Source: Nilaparvata lugens (lineage: Eukaryota; Arthropoda; Insecta; Hemiptera; Delphacidae). From it: 64,000 nucleotides of DNA. The translations under genes and the position numbers were made by a program. Below the pieces are notes generated by a model that was not told where the DNA came from, made no database searches, and worked only from the letters and a program-made list of their open reading frames with translations. Below are positions 62,572 to 64,000 of this stretch, piece by piece. The stretch's first letter is position 1, and the number at the start of each line of letters is the position of its first letter. Where the stretch lies: NCBI RefSeq assembly GCF_014356525.2, contig NC_052508.1:58689441-58753440 (forward strand), in the 5' to 3' direction.

Positions 62572-63597
62572 ATTTTGGAATACATTCAATAAAATGTAGA
62601 ATATTCAAACATTGTTTGTGCTTTATTTATTATACAAAGTGCGCCAGAGAAACTTACTTATTTGAAAAAAATCCTGCGCGGTGAATTGGTCGCGTAGAGA
62701 GGTGGGAGGGGGCACATCTGGAGGGTGAAGTTATCAAATTTATCCTCCCTCAAGTAAGTAGCCATCATGCTCTGGTCTAGAGAGCAGCGGGCCTTCGCAG
62801 TTGAGAGAGTCTTTTCTAATTGCCGGTCACTTGTTCTTGCTACGCAACGTGTTCCCGCGTTCGATTTGAAATTCCTCCTCACAGACTCGTTCCTGGCCGT
62901 AATTTGATTCTGTTGTGGGTTAACTAGTTTCGGGAGTGTGGAAGTGTCGCTGAACCCAGAAACGGATTTCAACGAACCATCAGAACTCCAGAAAATATCG
63001 AAAGAGTGAGGTAGTCAGTTGTGCGTTCTCCCCGGCGTTCGGCTCGCAAACACGCCGCTGCTATGGCAATTCCTGATTCCACTGCTCGACGAATTTTCCA
63101 TAAAGACCTTCAATCTCATCCCTATAGACTGGCTGTTGTTCAAGAATTGACTGAATGCGATTTTGTTGCCCGTCAGAATGCTTGTGATATGCTGATTGAC
63201 AACCTGCCTGAAGACGCGATCATTTTTTCAGTGACGAGGCTCATTTCCACATGCGTTTCTTTGAACAGATTCATAGGGTTATTTGAAATCTCTGGTTCAT
63301 GTCGATCGATCATGGACCATAGTACACCTCAAGAACGACATCCGCGACGCTATTGCCAACATACCGATTGATATCTACTGCAACGAGTGGATACAAATCT
63401 TAAAAATCGACTTCATCAGTGTATGCGCAATGGGGGTCGCCATTGATCTGATGTAAATGCCAAGACTGCTTGGAAAAAATTGAGATATATACAGTACTTT
63501 TGCTTTTATTGACCTCTCAAATAAGTAAGTTTCTCTGGCGCATCTTGTATAATAAATAAAGCACAATGTTTGAATATTCTTGTATATATTCCAAAAA
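62572..63597 (+). mobile_element. internally deleted Tc1/mariner-type transposon
   Basis: Terminal inverted repeats are clear at 62599-62665 and 63517-63579. Both contain GCGCCAGAGAAACTTACTTA and continue outward through GCTTTATTTATTATACAA and GAATATTCAAACATTGT. Weaker similarity (TTTTGGAATA) extends further out on both sides. Between them lies a degenerate transposase gene. The element ends are long for this superfamily, suggesting the repeats include extra flanking sequence. Confidence 0.75.
62767..63440 (+). pseudogene. degenerate transposase, IS630/Tc1/mariner superfamily
   Basis: The start is MLWSREQRAFAVE at 62767, typical of the N-terminal helix-turn-helix of this insect transposase family. 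After a frameshift the protein continues through RNLILLWVN, RTPENIERVR and SPRRSARKHAAAMAI (63021 on), then RRIFHKDLQSHPYRLAVVQE. Another frameshift leads into FSDEAHFH (about 63230), which holds the first catalytic aspartate. The sequence then jumps to NDIRDAIANIPIDI (about 63330) and ends with NGG-HLIDV, so the middle of the catalytic domain with the second aspartate and final acidic residue is deleted. It cannot encode an active enzyme. Two frameshifts, internal stops and the deletion are visible. Confidence 0.85.
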
Positions 63598-64000
63598 TTC
63601 AATATACTAACCTTCCAAGTTCACAGATTATTCGAGATACTGATTCCACTAATTTATTAGTTCGAAAATTTTGTTTAAGAGCTGCCAAAAACATAACGAG
63701 TGGATGGTGACGGATTTGGACTCGAAACTGCATTTCCCAAGATATCAATAATCATTCAAGTAGATAGAACCATAGAGAAACAATAGCGTAAGTAGATATC
63801 CCATGGTATAGGGAATTTATGTCGCAACTTTTACTGTTATCTCAAGCCGATTACTGTCGATTATTGTCAATTTTCACTGTTTTTTTCGAGTGATAGTGTA
63901 TGAACGGCACAATTTGATAGACTACCAGCGTCACACAGCTGCATAGGAAAGAACTATGTGAACTATCGGCTTGGGATTACAGTAAAAGTTGTGACAGTTG
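63598..64000. other. intergenic, nothing recognised
   Basis: AT-rich tail of the window with no supported feature. Confidence 0.55.

Noticed and set aside
1..64000. CRISPR arrays, bacterial operons, rRNA
   Set aside because: No regularly spaced identical repeats with unique spacers, no Shine-Dalgarno-led gene runs and no rRNA motifs were seen; the DNA is clearly eukaryotic.

Overview
The window looks like nuclear DNA of an insect, probably a hemipteran (planthopper-like). It is AT-rich (roughly two-thirds A+T by eye), has no operon-like gene packing, has long stretches with no open reading frame above chance, and carries insect-type transposable elements (RTE-like LINEs, an LTR element, a Tc1/mariner relic, Helitron-like repeats, MITEs). 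The species cannot be named from the sequence alone. No tRNA, rRNA or complete host gene could be supported.

Layout. 1-13,520: mostly unique intergenic or intronic DNA with small tandem repeats (875-1040, 5171-5460, 7121-7184) and two CpG-rich repeats (1248-1345, 7950-8070). 13,521-20,278: a large LTR-retrotransposon-like element. Its 1.33 kb repeats are over 99% identical, but the 4 kb interior has no recognisable gag or pol and is strongly G-rich/C-poor on the + strand. A truncated LINE 3' end (20,340-20,815) follows at once. 24,880-26,319: a Helitron-like 3' end and an inverted LTR fragment of the same LTR family. 28,110-28,185: a tiny LINE tail. 29,100-29,328 and 32,661-32,757: two foldback/MITE elements. 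36,403-39,021: a tandem repeat and a diverged LTR-like tract.

43,727-46,965 holds the main coding feature, an apparently full-length RTE-like LINE. Its single reading frame (endonuclease plus reverse transcriptase) is intact and all visible catalytic residues are present. The frame continues upstream of the first ATG into the conserved endonuclease start, and the 5' UTR is full of mutually complementary segments. 47,130-47,410 (- strand) is the best candidate for a host exon (cysteine-rich). 50,898-51,530 is a third, 5'-truncated LINE. 53,612-55,669 is a recent 1.03 kb tandem duplication; each copy holds an array of AAGGTC units matching the FTZ-F1/NR5 recognition site. 56,262-57,713 is a Helitron-like non-autonomous element with conserved terminal hairpins. 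60,855-60,990 is a 30-bp minisatellite. 62,599-63,579 is a broken Tc1/mariner-type transposase gene between long inverted repeats.

The window therefore reads as a gene-poor, transposon-rich interval. The LINE at 44 kb is the only element here that could itself encode mobilisation machinery; the other elements lack intact coding capacity.
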